Assembly (NCBI RefSeq): GCF_902635505.1
Contig: NC_045429.1
Coordinates: 426,277,669-426,341,668 of the forward strand
Direction: 5' to 3'
Origin: Sarcophilus harrisii
Lineage: Eukaryota; Chordata; Mammalia; Dasyuromorphia; Dasyuridae
Length of the DNA stretch: 64,000 nt
Positions 32,939 to 47,300 of this stretch are shown piece by piece; position 1 is the first letter of the stretch, and each line of letters begins with the position of its first letter. Position numbers and translations under genes: made by a program. Below the pieces are notes generated by a model that was not told the DNA's origin, did not search any database, and worked only from the letters and a program-made list of their open reading frames with translations.

Positions 32939-35900
32939 TGTCCTTGTAACCAAGAAATAGTCCATCTTTCCCTTCTTCCATCTACTCTTAACACACCAAA
33001 TTTCTTTTCATCTTCCTATCCAGACATCTGAGTCCAAGGCAGCCTTTGTGCCAGTTTTAAATATCCCACGCTCTGAGCTAGCCTTGAGAGGTGATAGTGT
33101 CTTTATGCTTTCGGAACTTAACATCCCAGAATCTTCCTTGATTTTCCGAGATGAAATTGATCTTCATGCTTTGCACCAGACTGGAAAACTTACTCTTTCT
33201 CTTGTTGACCACCACGCCCTCCCAAGGTAAATGTAATAATTATTGTCAGTATTTATCAAGTGATTCTTCTTTGTCCAGAGGATATATTTATATTAGGAGA
33301 CACATAACCTTTGAAGATTTGTGGCACACTGGTAATCACCAAAAAATAAAAAGCAATCTCTCAAAAATCCTTGCTGCTACGGTAAGTAGTGTCATAGATA
33401 ATCCAACATAGTGATGAGCCATAAATTTTTTGGTTTTGATTTTGGTATTATTTATAGTAATGCTTAATACAACTGTCATGGTAAGTCAGTATACAATATC
33501 ATTGTACTTTTGCTTTTGGAAGGAGATCAGAACATTTCTGTATAAAGGCATAACTTCTTGGTTACTTTTGAGTAAAATCTTACAGTAAATTCTATAAATA
33601 TTTTGGTAGTGTTTATTTTTATCTTGTACTAATATAATGATCCCATCCCTATTTTTCTGCTGGAAAAATTATTATAATATATCTTCCTCATTATATTTGG
33701 CTCAAACTAGTATTAAAATAAGTTTTGTATTTTCTAAGCACATATTTTTTGTTGTTGTTGTTGGGGCAATTGGGGTTAAGTGACTTGCCCAGGGTCACAC
33801 AGCTAGGAAGTGTTAAGTGTCTGAGGGTGGATGTGAATTCAAGTTCTCCTGACTTCAGGGCTAGTGCTCTATCCACTGCACCCACCTAGCTGCCCCTAAG
33901 CACAAACTTTTAACTGGTAAGTAGATTTTGGAGGGAGGCATCCCAGAAAGTGTTCTAAAGGGCAGAGGAAAGACAGTTCGAAAATGAATACTTGCTGCAG
34001 ATGGTATATAAGATATTTGCACTACTTATGTATAATAGAGAGTTGACAATAGTTACCAAAAGAATTATACAAGTGAACTGAGGGAGATGGTGAATTGATG
34101 ATTTGGAGAAGGGCTAAGAATCCTCGAAGATTAGCTTAAAAATCCTTTAAGGGGGACTGCTGGAATTTTTTCCCATAATCCCTATCTTTTCTCTCCCCCA
34201 CCCTCACAGCAGTGACGCAGCTCTAGAGAATGCTGTAACAGAGGTGTTGGACCACCGGCCTCTGGAGCAACAGTATCCCCCTCCATGCAATGTAACAGCA
34301 GAGCTGGTGGGGTCCTGTGCCACTCTGGTAACTGAGAGAATCCTTCAGGGGAAGCCAGAAATCTTGGACTGGCAAACTGCAGCACTACTGCATGGTAAGG
34401 GCATTTTGGAAAGCATGGTGAAGTGTGGGGGAGCCTTTAGGTCATCTTAGTCCAGAATAAAGGACTTTTTCCTCTTTGCTTAATGGGGCTTTTTATATTA
34501 GAGTTCAAAATTTGTCTTCAAGCTTATAGAGTAATTTTCTTTTCAGACATTTTCAGGGAAGGTAGCTAGCTACCTGAGTCTTTGCAAGCTGTTAAGTATT
34601 AAACTTAATTTGGTGTTGTCTATTTTGCTTTGGGGGAAATCTCATCTATCTTTGCCTGTGATAAAAGCTTTCCAAGCCTGCAACAATCCTGCTTCTCTTT
34701 ATTTTCACTTCTATTGCAAAATCTTTTTTTCCTTTCTTAGTTTCTGGGATTTCAGAAAATCTTAAGTTTATAAGTGAAGGAGAAAAAAAAAATCAACACA
34801 GTACTTGCTAGCCCTTTTTTCCTAGTGGTTTTACTCCACTCTTTCCAATGCTATATGTTCAGTTTGTTGAAGAAAATGTTTAGGGTAGTATGTGAAGGCA
34901 GAATTTCAGGTATCAATTTTCCTCATTCTCACAGGGACCATAATCTTGGATTGTGTCAACATGGCCCCTGAAGCTGGCAAGGTAACTCCAAAAGATTCCA
35001 AGTATGTGGCACAGCTAGAAGCCCAATTTCCAGACCTACCTAATAGGAGCAAGATCTTTGAGTCCCTGCAGAAAGCAAAGTTTGATGTATCAGGTATGAA
35101 ACATTAAGCTGACTTCCCTTCTTAGGTTTTGTAAGTGGGTAGCCAGTGGCAAACTCTTCCTTTGTTCTGTTGTCATGCTTTGGGGCAGTTGGGAAGTTTT
35201 AGAGATAATGTAGGCTATAAATATAGGGTAAACACAAGCCAGAAAGAAACCAGATTTTGAATGAGACTGATATTTAATTAGTCAATAAGGAATATTTGTC
35301 TAGCAGCTAGGTGTCTTCTTGCTACCTGTGGTGTTTTGACTTATGTGTGTTGGGTGAGTTTGTATTGAGATATGTTCCCTTCACCCAGGAGTTCTCTGTC
35401 TAATCAGGGAAACAGAACATTTTAAAGTAAGTAAATTATGTATTAACTGAGTTTTTAGGTGAGATAGAATACTAAGGGATGGATTGGGTAGGGAATAGAA
35501 GTGGGTTTGGGTACTTGCTTTTAATCCAAGGGAAGAATAGAGTTAATGTTTCTAGGAAATGAAATTCTGTAAGCCTAGCCATTTACTGATATATATCCAT
35601 TTTTAGACTTTTTTTTAACTTTGAGATTATTTTTTAGATTCTGTTCAAAATTGCTCAAAAACAATCTCTGTTTTCTTTTTATAGTGTTAATATTAGAGGT
35701 AGCCAAATTTATTATATGTCATTTTTGGAGTGGTTTTTTTCTTTATCTTGCCCACTCACTCCTATTGTACTGTTCCTTTATACCAGAGATCCTCAAACTA
35801 CGGCCCGTGGGCCAGATGCGGCAGCTGAGGACATTTATCCCCCTCATCCAGGGCTATGAAGTTTCTTTATTTAAAGGCCCACAAAACAAAGCTTTTGTTT

Positions 35901-38900
35901 TTACTATAGTCCAGCCCTCCAACAATCTAAGGGACAGTGAACTGGCCCCCTATTTAAAAAGTTTGAGGACCCCTGCTTATACCTTCTTAATAGTTCTAGT
36001 CCTTTATCTGACTGAAGTTTCTTGGTCTTAGCTCTTCCTTTAGCTTCTTCATTCCATACCTTCACTTCTTGCCTGTCCACTTTCCAGGGCTGACTACAGA
36101 GCAGATGCTGAGAAAGGATTTGAAGACAATCTCTGGGGATGGTACCATGCTGGCCATTAGTGCAGTATACATGGATTTGGAGGTAAAAGCCAGGTATAAG
36201 GGAGTTTACTTAGAATAGGTATGGAGGAGACAAACCAATGCTTCATGTATCCTTCCCCTGAAACTTTAAATTACACTTGATGTATTTGATGATAACTGTT
36301 AGAGAATTTATAGTATTAACTCTAAAGGGGATCTTAGAAATCATTTAGTCTACCTATCTCGTTTTACACATGACAGAACTGAGTTTTTCGTTAGTCTGTG
36401 ACTCTAGGTCAGTCAGCAATCCTGTTTATTGGAGGACTGCTTATGCCATTTCATGAATATACAATCATGGAAATATGTCACATTTATTTACAGTCACTAT
36501 CCCTCTTTTGTCCTTTGGATGGTCTGAAATTTTGATTCTTCATTGAGTATGGTGTTCTAAGATTAGCAATTACACAATGACAATGGAAGAAATTTCAGTT
36601 AAAAAAGGGTGAGGTTTTGTTCCAAGGAGCAGTTTCTCCAGTGTAATCCAGCTACTTTGGAAGGTAGAGGAGAGGAAATAAAGGAGAGGTAAGCAACTTC
36701 CCCTTCCTACTGTCTTCTGCTTGATCCTCCAGCCTCAGTGAAGTGGAAGAGGAAAAGCCTTCTACCTCATGCTTTCTCCTTATAGGTACCATGTTGGCCA
36801 TTAGTGCAATATACATGGATTTGGAGGTAAAAGCCAGGTATAAGGGAGTTGTATGGGAGAATTAGAAACTCTATTCCAACATGCTCCTCGAGCAAGTGTC
36901 ATTCCATCAAGTCTCCAACCTAGTTCCCTGCCTTAGGATAGTCAAATATCATGACCCCTTCTCTAGGTTCTTGCTTAGGGAAAGGGAACACACATTTATT
37001 AAAGTCTTACCAAGCCTCAGACACTGTGCCAAGCACTTTACCACTATTAATCTCTTTTGATCCTCAGAAGAGCACTGGGAGGTAAGAGCCATTATCCTCA
37101 CTTTACAGATAAGGAAACTGAGACAAACAGAATTTAAGTGGCTTGCCCAGGATCATGAAGCTAGTAAATGTGTGGCAGGCAGTGTTTGAACATAAATCTT
37201 TCTGACTCTAGGCCTAGCACTCTAATCACTGTTCCACCTAGCTGGCTTTACCCTTAGGTTATAATAATAATAATAATAATAATAATAACTTTAAAATTCT
37301 TTCTGAGTTCAGTCTTTCTAAAATTCAGTCTTCCACCTGGTCATATTTTACATGTCCCAGTGATTCTGTACCTTTGTAGGTTGTCATCCAAACCTCATTC
37401 CCTCTTCCACACTACCCAATCCCTTATTCCCACTCTCTGTAACCTAACCCCATGCCCACCCCCACCATGTTGCATTGTAAAGCTACTCAACCCTTCCATT
37501 GTGATCTCTGGAATACCTACCCATAGTCATTTAGCTTGTGCTCATCTTAAATATTCCTTTTCCACTTCTTCCCCCTCATGACACAGCCTCTCTGGCCACT
37601 CTTTCCAGCACTGGCTGCAATTTTATTCATTTTGTTTCATCTTACTAGTCAAGGCAGAGGAATTGGAATACTCCTTCTCCTTGGTCACTTTCAGGTTTCC
37701 TTCCACCATCATCACTCATTAACCTCATCCTCCTTAGAGATTAGCCAATCAAAATCTCGATAATTGTTGTCTATCTACTTGCAGGTCCCTCCTCTCTCTT
37801 ATGCTAGGAAACTTCAACATACATAAGTGCTCAGTTCTCTAAAACACCACTCAGTTCCTTAACTAACTGATTTCTCACGATGGTTACTCTACTTTACTTT
37901 ATCCACATACAAAGATAGTCATATCTTTGATTCTGCTGTCATTCACAAAGGCATCAACTCTGAAATTTCCTTACCTGATTACAATCTATTTTCTGTGCTT
38001 TCCATCACCAAATTCTTTTCTTATCCACACTGAGACCTTCCTTGTTCTCTAATTTTCTCCTAGACCATTTCCCTGCACTAGCCACACTCTCTTCCTTTCA
38101 TCTCCTTGGCCCTTTAGTGAACCAGTTCAACTCTACCCTGTCGTCTTCTCTTTAATCTTTTGTTCCCTTATCAAAGTGCCAATTGAGCTTTGGCAAACCT
38201 TTGATCACTCCTTCCATCTCCTGCCTTAGAGCTCACACATGTGTTGCTGCATGAAGATGAGAAAATCATTCAATTGTTCTGTTGTTTGGGTCCACTTTAA
38301 ATTTGTTATAGAAACTCAGTTCTTGATGCTGAGTGAAATGAGCAGGACCAGGAGATCATTATATACTTCAACAACAATACTATATGATGACCAGTTCTGA
38401 TGGACCAGGCCATCCTCAGCAACGAGATCAACCAAATCATTTCTAATGGAGCAGTAATGAACTGAACCAGCTATGCCCAGAAAAAGAACTCTGGGAGATG
38501 ACTAAAAACCATTACATTGAATTCCCAATCCCTATATTTATGCACACCTGCATTTTTGATTTCCTTCACAAGCTAATTGTACAATATTTCAGAGTCTGAT
38601 TCTTTTTGTACAGCAAAATAACGTTTTGGTCATGTATACTTATTGTGTATCTAATTTATATTTTAATATATTTAACATCTACTGGTCATCCTACCATCTA
38701 GGGGACAGGGGGTGGGGGGGGGTAAGAGGTGAAAAATTGGAACAAGAGGTTTGGCAATTGTTAATGCTGTAAAGTTACCCATGCATATATCCTGTAAATA
38801 AAAGGCTATTAAAAAAATATATATATATATATATATATATATAATAAGACCAAAAAAAAAAAAAAAAAGAAACTCAGTTCTGCTCTCACTGCTGCTTGGC

Positions 38901-41297
38901 AATCCTTTTTCACATTTTCCTGATGTGAAAACTCACTGTTCCATCTCCCAATGGCTCTTCCATAACTTTTCATTCCACCTCAGACCTCCTATTATTCTCC
39001 CTCTACCATCTTTTCAGCTGAGAACCTTTCTTCATTTTTTACTGAAAAAATGCAGGCCAGTCACTGAGAGCTGCCTCTTCTCTTCTCATCTCATCTCATT
39101 CAGAGATTTCTGCCAAGGACAAGTAGGTAGTGCTATGGATAAAGCACTCAGAAAGACCTCAAACACTTCCTAGGTAACTCTGGGCAAATCATTTAACCCA
39201 TATTTGCTTCAATTTTCTCATCTGTGCAGTGGAGATGATACTAGCATCTGCCTCTTAGGGTTTTGGGGAGGATCAAATGAGATAATATTTGGAAAGTACT
39301 TAACACAGTTGTTCAGTGTCTGACGCTTTTCGATCCCACTTGGAGTTTTCTTTTTCTTTCTTTCTTTTTTTTTTTTTTTTTTTTTTTTCTTATGAGGCAA
39401 TCAGGGTTAAGTAACTTGCCCAGGGTCACATAGCCAGTAAATGTCAAGTATCTGAGTCTGGATTTGAACTTGGGTTCTCTTGACTCTAGGGCTGAAGCTC
39501 TGTCCACTATGTCACTGTGCTTAGATTTTCTTAGTAAAAGGTATTAGAGTGGTTTGCCATTTCCTCCGGTTCATTGATTAAAAATAAAGAAAAAATTAAA
39601 AAAGATAAGTAACTTGCCTAGGGCCAGATAACTAGTACGTTTGAGGTTACATTTGAAGTCAGGAAGTCTTCCTGACTCCAGGCCCAACACTATCCGCCAT
39701 AATACTGGCATAATACTGCCATATTGCCTTCTTAACACAGTACCTGGCATGTGGTAAGTTCTATATATATACATTAGCTATTGCTACTACTGCTACTACA
39801 ACATCAAGAGATGGCCCTTCTCCTAGTCAAGAAGACCTCCTCTGTATGTCCAAGTGATCCCATTCCATCCCCTCTCCTTTAGCAGATTCCCCTTTCTGTC
39901 ATTCCCTACCCCCTCATCTATCTTTAGCTTCTTGTTTACTCCCTGGCTTTCCTAATGCCTAGAAACATACCCACATCTCTTTACCCTTAAATAATGCTCA
40001 TTTGATCCTCCCATTCCCTCTGATGCCACAAAGCTCTCTTGCCCTTTGAGCCAAATTCCTTGAGAAAGCTATCTGCAATAGTTGCTTCCATTATGTTATG
40101 TTATGGAATATTATTGTTCTGTAAGAAATGACCAGCAGGATGATTTCAGAAAGGCCTGGAGAGACTTACATGAACTGATGCTGAGTGAAATGAGCAGGAC
40201 CAGGAGATCATTGTATACTTCAACAACACTACTATATGATAATCAATTCTGATGGACATGGCTCTCTTCAACAATGAGATGAACCAAATCATTTCCATTT
40301 GTTCAATAATGAATAGAACCAGCTACATCCAGCGAAAGAACTCTGGGAAATGAGTGTGAACCACTACGTAGCATATCCAATCCCTCTATTTTTGTCTGCT
40401 TGCATTTTTTATTTCCTTCATGTGCTATGTGTACATTATTTCAAAATCCGATTCTTCTTGTGCAGCAAAATAACTGTATGGATATGTATACATATATTGT
40501 ATTTAACATATACTTTAACATATTTAACATGTATTGGTCTATGGGGGGGGGGCGTGAGGGAGGAGGGGAAAAATTGGAATAAAAGGTTTTGCACTTGTCA
40601 AAAAAAAAAAAAATAGGTGCTTCCATTTCCTAGGCTCTCTCTAGTCTTTTCTTAACTTTGTCAGTAGGGCTCCCCACTGTTGGTTCAACAGTCCTGGTAT
40701 TCAGTGACATCTATTTTGGCTAGAAACCTTGAGAGGCTTCCCCTCCCAGATTTTATTTATTTATTTGTTTATTTTTGAATAGGTAAAAGAGGCCATTCTA
40801 TGCCTCATTTAGCTTTAATCACTGAATGGGTATTGCCCAGTCAAACTGAGACCTGTTAAAGAGTCTAGCTTAAAAAGATCACGGTCTCCAACTTCATCTG
40901 GGACCATCTCCAATTGTCCTAATCTATATTTTGGTACTAGACCCAGATGGCTTTGGAAGAGAAAGTAAAGCAGGTGACCTTGCCAACCTTCCTCACTTAA
41001 ATCCAATTCACTTGCATGTCGTGGCATCTCCTTCCTGATGACATGGTCCTCTTTGAGAATAAAGCATAAAGGGCTTTCCTACCTCATCAGTCAACTGGAA
41101 CTACTCTTTTCAAAGTTACTAGTGATTTCAGCTGCCAAATCCAATAATCTTTTCTTAGACCTCATTTTCTGCAGTCTTTGATGCTATTGATCATTCTCTC
41201 CTCCTTGATATTCTCTTTTCATTGGAACAAGAGGTTTGGCAATTGTTAATCCTGTAAAGTTACCCATGTATATATCCTGTAAATAAAAGGCTATTAA

Positions 41298-41333
<36 letters not shown>

Positions 41334-44300
41334 TAGTCTCTTTTCTGTGGGTCTTAAGGATTCCTAATTTCCCTATCTATCTGACTGTTCCTTCTCTGTC
41401 TCCTTTGCCAAATCTTCATCTGTGACGTTTTCTAGCTATGGTTGTTCCATAGGGTTCTGTCCTGAGCCCTCTTTTCTCCTTCTTCTATACTAATTCACTT
41501 GGTGATCTCATCAACTCCCATGGATTCATTTAAAATTTTTCTATCATTTTAATCTCTAAGCTAATGAGTCTCACAATCTATTGGCCTCTTCATTTCCCCT
41601 CTGCAACTTTTCTCTAATATATTCCTCAACACCTGATGCCTGGATTATTACAATAACCTGTTGGTGGCTCTTTCTGCCTCAGGTTTCTTCCCCCTCCATT
41701 CTATCCTTCTTTCAGCCAGTAAAGTGATTTTCCTGAAGCATGGGGTCTGACCATGGTAAATATTCCCAAATCCCCCCCATTCTACTCAACAACCTCCAGT
41801 GACTCCGTTACTTCCAGGATCAAAAGAACAATTTTCAGTTTCATATTCCAAACCCTTTGTAACAAAGCATTCTCCTACTTTTCCAATCTTCTCATACCTT
41901 ATTCCTATCAAATATACTTCAGTCCAGTGACACTGGTCTCCTGGTTATTCCGTAAACAAGACACTCTATCCCTTAGCTCTAGGCATTTTCTCTATCCTAC
42001 ATGTCCAGAATGCTCTAATTTTCAGAAAAGGGAAGACAGTAATATTTGCAAACTATGAGCCACTAATTGATTCCTAAGAAAATGCTAGAAAGTAATAGAA
42101 TGTAAAAGTTATAGTTAGTGAATATCTAAAAAAAAGGAAAGTTTCATCAAGAGCAAGTTATCATAGAAATATGTGTTATAACTGTTTTTATAATAGCAAA
42201 AACCTGGAAACAAGGTAGCCATCCATTGGGAAAATAGCTAAACAAATTATGGTATGTGAATGTATTAGAATATTCTTGTTCTATAAGGTGAGACAAAGTA
42301 GGTTACTATGAAGAAAACTAGAAAGACTTCTGTGAACTAATGAAGGGTGAAGTGAGCAAAACCAAGAGAACAGTTTATATAACATTAATATTATTAAGAA
42401 AAACAACTTTGAAAGACTTCATTATTCTGTTGAATTGACAAACATGATTTCACTGGACCAGAAGGATGCCTCTGGTGGAGTGCCCTTGGATCTGTGGTTG
42501 GTCCAATGCTATTTGTTATTTTTTTAATCAGTGATTTAAACAGAAACATAGCCATCATACTTGTGGTTATAGGTAACACAAAACTAGGAAGTATAGCTAA
42601 AATACTTTAAAAAATTAGGATCCCAAAAGATCATAATTGACTAGAACACTGAGCTAATCTAATAAGATGAAATTTAATAAGGATAAATTTGAGGTCATAT
42701 ATTTGGATTTTAAAAATTATGAGTGTAAGATGGAAGAGGTAGGGTTAGCATTTTGAAAAAAAAAGATTTGGGAGTTTTATTATGTTACCAGTGTGATATG
42801 AACCAACAGTGTAGTATGGCAGCCAGAATACTAAAGCTAAACATAGCTTTGGGCTGTCTTAAAGAGATTAGGAAAGAGATTTTTTTTTTTCCTGTTTTTA
42901 TTTCCTAACTTCTAACAGTATATCTAGATCTGGAAATATATTGAAGAAAAGACATTGAAAAATGTCTAGAAGAAGAAAAACACAATAAAGAATAAAGGAC
43001 CTTGAATCCATGCCATCCTGCCATAAAGATAGACTGAAACATAGAAAAGTCAAGTCTTAGGAGCAGCACCATGATTGCTAATTTAAAGTTTTTGAAAATG
43101 ATGTCATGTGGAAGAAGCATCAAACTTCAAACATCAAACGCTTTTTGCCCCAAAGGGCCTAGGGGCTATGAATGGAAGTTGAAAGGATTTAAATGAAATG
43201 TTAGGGGAAACATTCCAAGAATTGAAGCAATTCCAAAGTAGAATGTACTAATTTGGGAGATGGTGAGCTGCTTCTTAATGAAAGGCTTTAGAAAGAGGCT
43301 GTAGCAGGATTTTATTTTATTTTATTTTATTTTATTTTTGATAGAATATAGATAAGGATTTGAAGGCTTTTCCATTTCTGAAATATTGTTATTCTCTAAT
43401 TTGTTCTAGTATTGATGACAGTGTTTCCCTTTACAAGGTAAAATTCCCTTAACAAGGTCAAAATGTCAATGTGTGAATTCAGTGTCTGTCATGATTGTTC
43501 TCATTGACCTTACATGTAGGGTAATTAAAGTTCTTTTGGTCTTTATATCTTCCCTGTGGCCACAGCACACTTTGGGCATTAACCCAGAGTCAACATTTGT
43601 TTCATGAGAAGGAAGGGTAGAGAATCGGGTCTCAACTTCATTGTAGCACTGTTTGAAGGATGGTATAGGTGGAACACATTGGTGGAGAGAATTGCTGAAT
43701 TCTGACAGAATAATTTCAGTCTCAGGGTAGGACTCTGTAGGACTAGCAGAGTTCCTAGAGAAGGTGTGACCTACTAGAGAGAATGTAAAGTAGTCTTGTC
43801 TTTTGTATGTGTATGTATGATTAAATAAAGTCTAGTGTATGTTCAATATTTTGTTACCCTAAATTTTCACATGAGCTGTAAGAACTTGCATATATAAGCC
43901 AAATTCTAGTGTTTCTGGGGAAAACCCTGGTAAAGCACAAAGATCCACAGATATACATTGGGAAGTCCCCAAGACTGAAGCTGCTACACATCAGATGACA
44001 TCCAAGATGAGCCTGATAGGAGGATACTACTGAGTTGGAAGAGGCCCTTACACTGTCGGCAGGGAGGTGTAGGCAGGCACTGTCCTTGGTGAGAAATAAG
44101 GAGCCTCTGAAGATTTTTGAACAGAAGAATGACAAGATTGGCTCTATACATTTTAAGAGATTATTCTGTATTATAAGGATTCTGTTTTTATTTTATTCTT
44201 TTAAATTGGAAGGGTTTTTTTTTTTTTAAAACATTCTTATTCAAAATGTTCAGTTCCAGATTCTCTGCCACCTTCCAGCCCCTCTTTAAAGCATTGAGAA

Positions 44301-47300
44301 AGCAAGAAATAAGATAGTATTGTGCATGTAAAGTTATGCAAAATGCATTTCCATATTGGCCGTGTTGCAAAAGAAAAATGTGGAAAATTAAAGAAAATAT
44401 GCCTTAATCTATTAAGAAAAAGAAATATAGTAATCCAGTTAAATGGTAGCAATGAAAATAGAGTTCAAGAGATGTTGTAGAGATGGAATTAAGTCTGGGT
44501 AACCAAATGAAAGTGTGGGAAAGGGGAAAAAATCAAAAAGATAATCCTGAGAATATGAACATGGAAGACTAAAGTGAATTGTGGTGGCAGTGACACACAT
44601 TATGTAGTAATGAAATGTAGAACCTGATTTGGACACGTTAAGTTTGAGGTATGAGTGCAGTCCAGCCCCAGGTGAAAGTGTCTGATTGGCAGATTACTCA
44701 GAAGGGAGGTCAAGGTCAAGAGTTTTGTGTACTACCATCTGTATGATAGTGGTACTTGAAACTGTAAGAATTACTGAAATTAGAAGGTGACGCACAAGAA
44801 AAGCACATAAAAGAGGAAGTTTTAGACCCTTAAAAATAATCACATTTTAAGAGGTTTATCAATGGAGAGAAGGAAAATGTGAAAAGAGCTAACTGGTTTA
44901 GAAGTATATATATATTTTTTGGATTGAAGAGACCTGAAAGTGTTTGTGGGTAAATGGGAAGATACCAATTGTGAGAATAAAGTTGAAAATTCATAAGAGT
45001 GAGCAGGTCCCAGAGAAAACAGAAATCAGATCAAGATGAAATTCCCTGTTTAGTCCTTACTCCAATTTCTTCATGTGGGTCTGAATTCTCTATTCAGAAA
45101 TCTTCAGTGATTGATTGTCTTTGGTTTCTGGAATATAAATTCCTTAACCTGGCTTTTAAAACCTTCTAAATCTGGGTTCCTGCCAGCCTTTGCATAATTC
45201 TTTTACATTATTACTGTCCTTCACTCAGTCTGAGTTCCTTCTTAATTGACCTTCTGGTGGTTCCTTGAGGCAGAAAGATAGGAAGTTCATGTCAATCTTA
45301 GAGACATTTATGAGCCTACTATATGCTAAATATGGCAGATAGAAAGAAAAAATGAACTCATTATGACCTTAAGGAGCTAATTATTTGCTGGAGCATGTAC
45401 ACAAATAAGGTAGAAAATGAGAATTTGAGAAGTAAGACCATGCTAACAAGTGAGATTTTGCTTGAAGGAAAGAATTTCAAGATTGTAATATATATATTTT
45501 TTAAAGATGATAAGATTTAAGATAAAACCATGTTTTTGTGTGGTAGATTATTGATATTTGTATTATTTGCATAGAGATTATTGGTATCAAGCAATTATAG
45601 GGATATAAGAGAATTTGTCATCAGGAATATTGGATAATAGTAGGGAAGAGGAGGAACAAAATACAAAAGTAATTGGAAAGATCTGGAAGAATGACCAGGT
45701 GGTCTTAAAAGATGGATGGAGGGAGAGAGAGATAGCTAGATACATAGGGACCATTTATTTTTTATGTGTTTATTACATACCAGGCAATCTGCTAAGTCCC
45801 ACAGATATAAAAAAACAAGCAAATATGACAGTCTCTTTCCTAAAGAAGTTGATTTTCTAATTGGAGAAAGAACATGAGAAAGGGAGCAAAAAATTACTGA
45901 TGCATGAAGCTAAAGTAGCATGTATAAAGAGATCCAGAGAGTGAGCCCAGGTCTAGGTGGTAGCAGCTATTTTCACTGACTCCCCCAAAGAAGAAAGACT
46001 ATTGAAGGATGTGTACGAATAATGATCTAGAGCTGGTTATGTGAAACACAAAGCTGCTTCCTAGCCTTGTAATTTGGATGAGTAAGGGAAAGAATGATCA
46101 CTAGGGAAAAGGATAATAAGGCATATAATGTCTTCAGGAGAGACCTGGATTTGAGTGATGATGAGTTTTTTAATAATAGTGTTAATTGTTAGGCCAAAAT
46201 TAGCACAAGCAACAGAGAGAATCTATCCATACTTTGTTCTATCTCAGCTTTGGAGGCTGTACTGAATTACAAAATTGGCCCCCCCCCAAAAAAAAAAAAA
46301 ATCACACACCAACTCCCTACACTTTAGTTTTGGCTTCAACTTTTCCAAGCTGAAGAATTTACTGTTAGGCAGTAGCTGTGTTTGTTCTCATTGCAGGCAT
46401 TTAAAAACGTGGCAGAAAACATGCTCTAAAAAGCATGAGGCAAGCACACAGCCTTGTTTCACTTCCTTGGTGACTGGGAAAGCTCTGGAGCATTGTCCAG
46501 AACCAGGGCAAAAATACCATCATTAAATTGACATAGCATATTAATGAACTTCTCTGGGCAACCAAATCATCCATATATGGAACTTTCAGTTACAGCAAAT
46601 GGAGAAGTTTTGAATACTGTAGATAAGTTTACTTACCTTGGCAGTCTACTTTCCAGGGATGAACACATTGATAATGAGGTTGTTACATGCATTACCAGAG
46701 CTAACTCAGTGTTTGGAAGACTCCAGAGGAAAATGTGGGAGAAAAGAAGTATTAAGACTGACTACCAAACTGGAGATCGAGAACCTGCTGTACTGACTTA
46801 ACTGTTGTATGCCTATGAAACTTGGATAATATAGCACCATATCATGAAATCAAATTTCTTCCATTTGAATTATCTTGGGAAGATTCTGAAGATACTAGAC
46901 ACCGAGGTCCTCCTTGAACTAATCTTCAAAGCATTTATAGTATTGCAGAGAGTGAACTCTGTTGGGTTTGCCACACTATTTGAATGCTAAATGTACTTAC
47001 CAGAAAAACCTATTTTGTGGAGACCTAACATGGGGCAAGTGCTAACAAGATGGTCAGAAAAAAAAATGATACAAGAACATCTTCAAAGTCTTTCTTAAGA
47101 ACTTTAGAATCGATTTCAGACATGGGAGACACCGGCTCAGGACTGCCAGCATGTTATGGTCTCATCAGAGAAGGTGGTATGTTCTATGAGTAAAGCAGAA
47201 TTGAATTAGGGCAAAGGAAATGCAAAATTCACTAAGAGAGTCCATCCAAATGGTCACAGGGATTATTTGTGTCCAATCTCTAGCAGAGCATTCCAAGTTC

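Larger units (their letters stand above)
37380..42025 (+). mobile_element. Long L3 LINE copy carrying nested L1s and SINEs
   Basis: Sense L3 from the endonuclease-side region (ctatgctaggaaacttcaac near 37800, the GDFN region) through RT (gtctttgatgctattgatca near 41174 is the FDAIDH region; gggttctgtcctgagccctc near 41453 the GSVLSP region) to the 3' part (ccagtgactccgttacttcc near 41797). Inserted into it are L1s at 38323, 40093 and 41221, and SINE/MIR units at 39115-39830 and 40780-41078. The frame is destroyed. Confidence 0.75.

Noticed and set aside
38817-38867. AT-rich tract as a possible origin or promoter element
   Set aside because: It is the expanded tail of the L1 at 38323, bounded by its target duplication.
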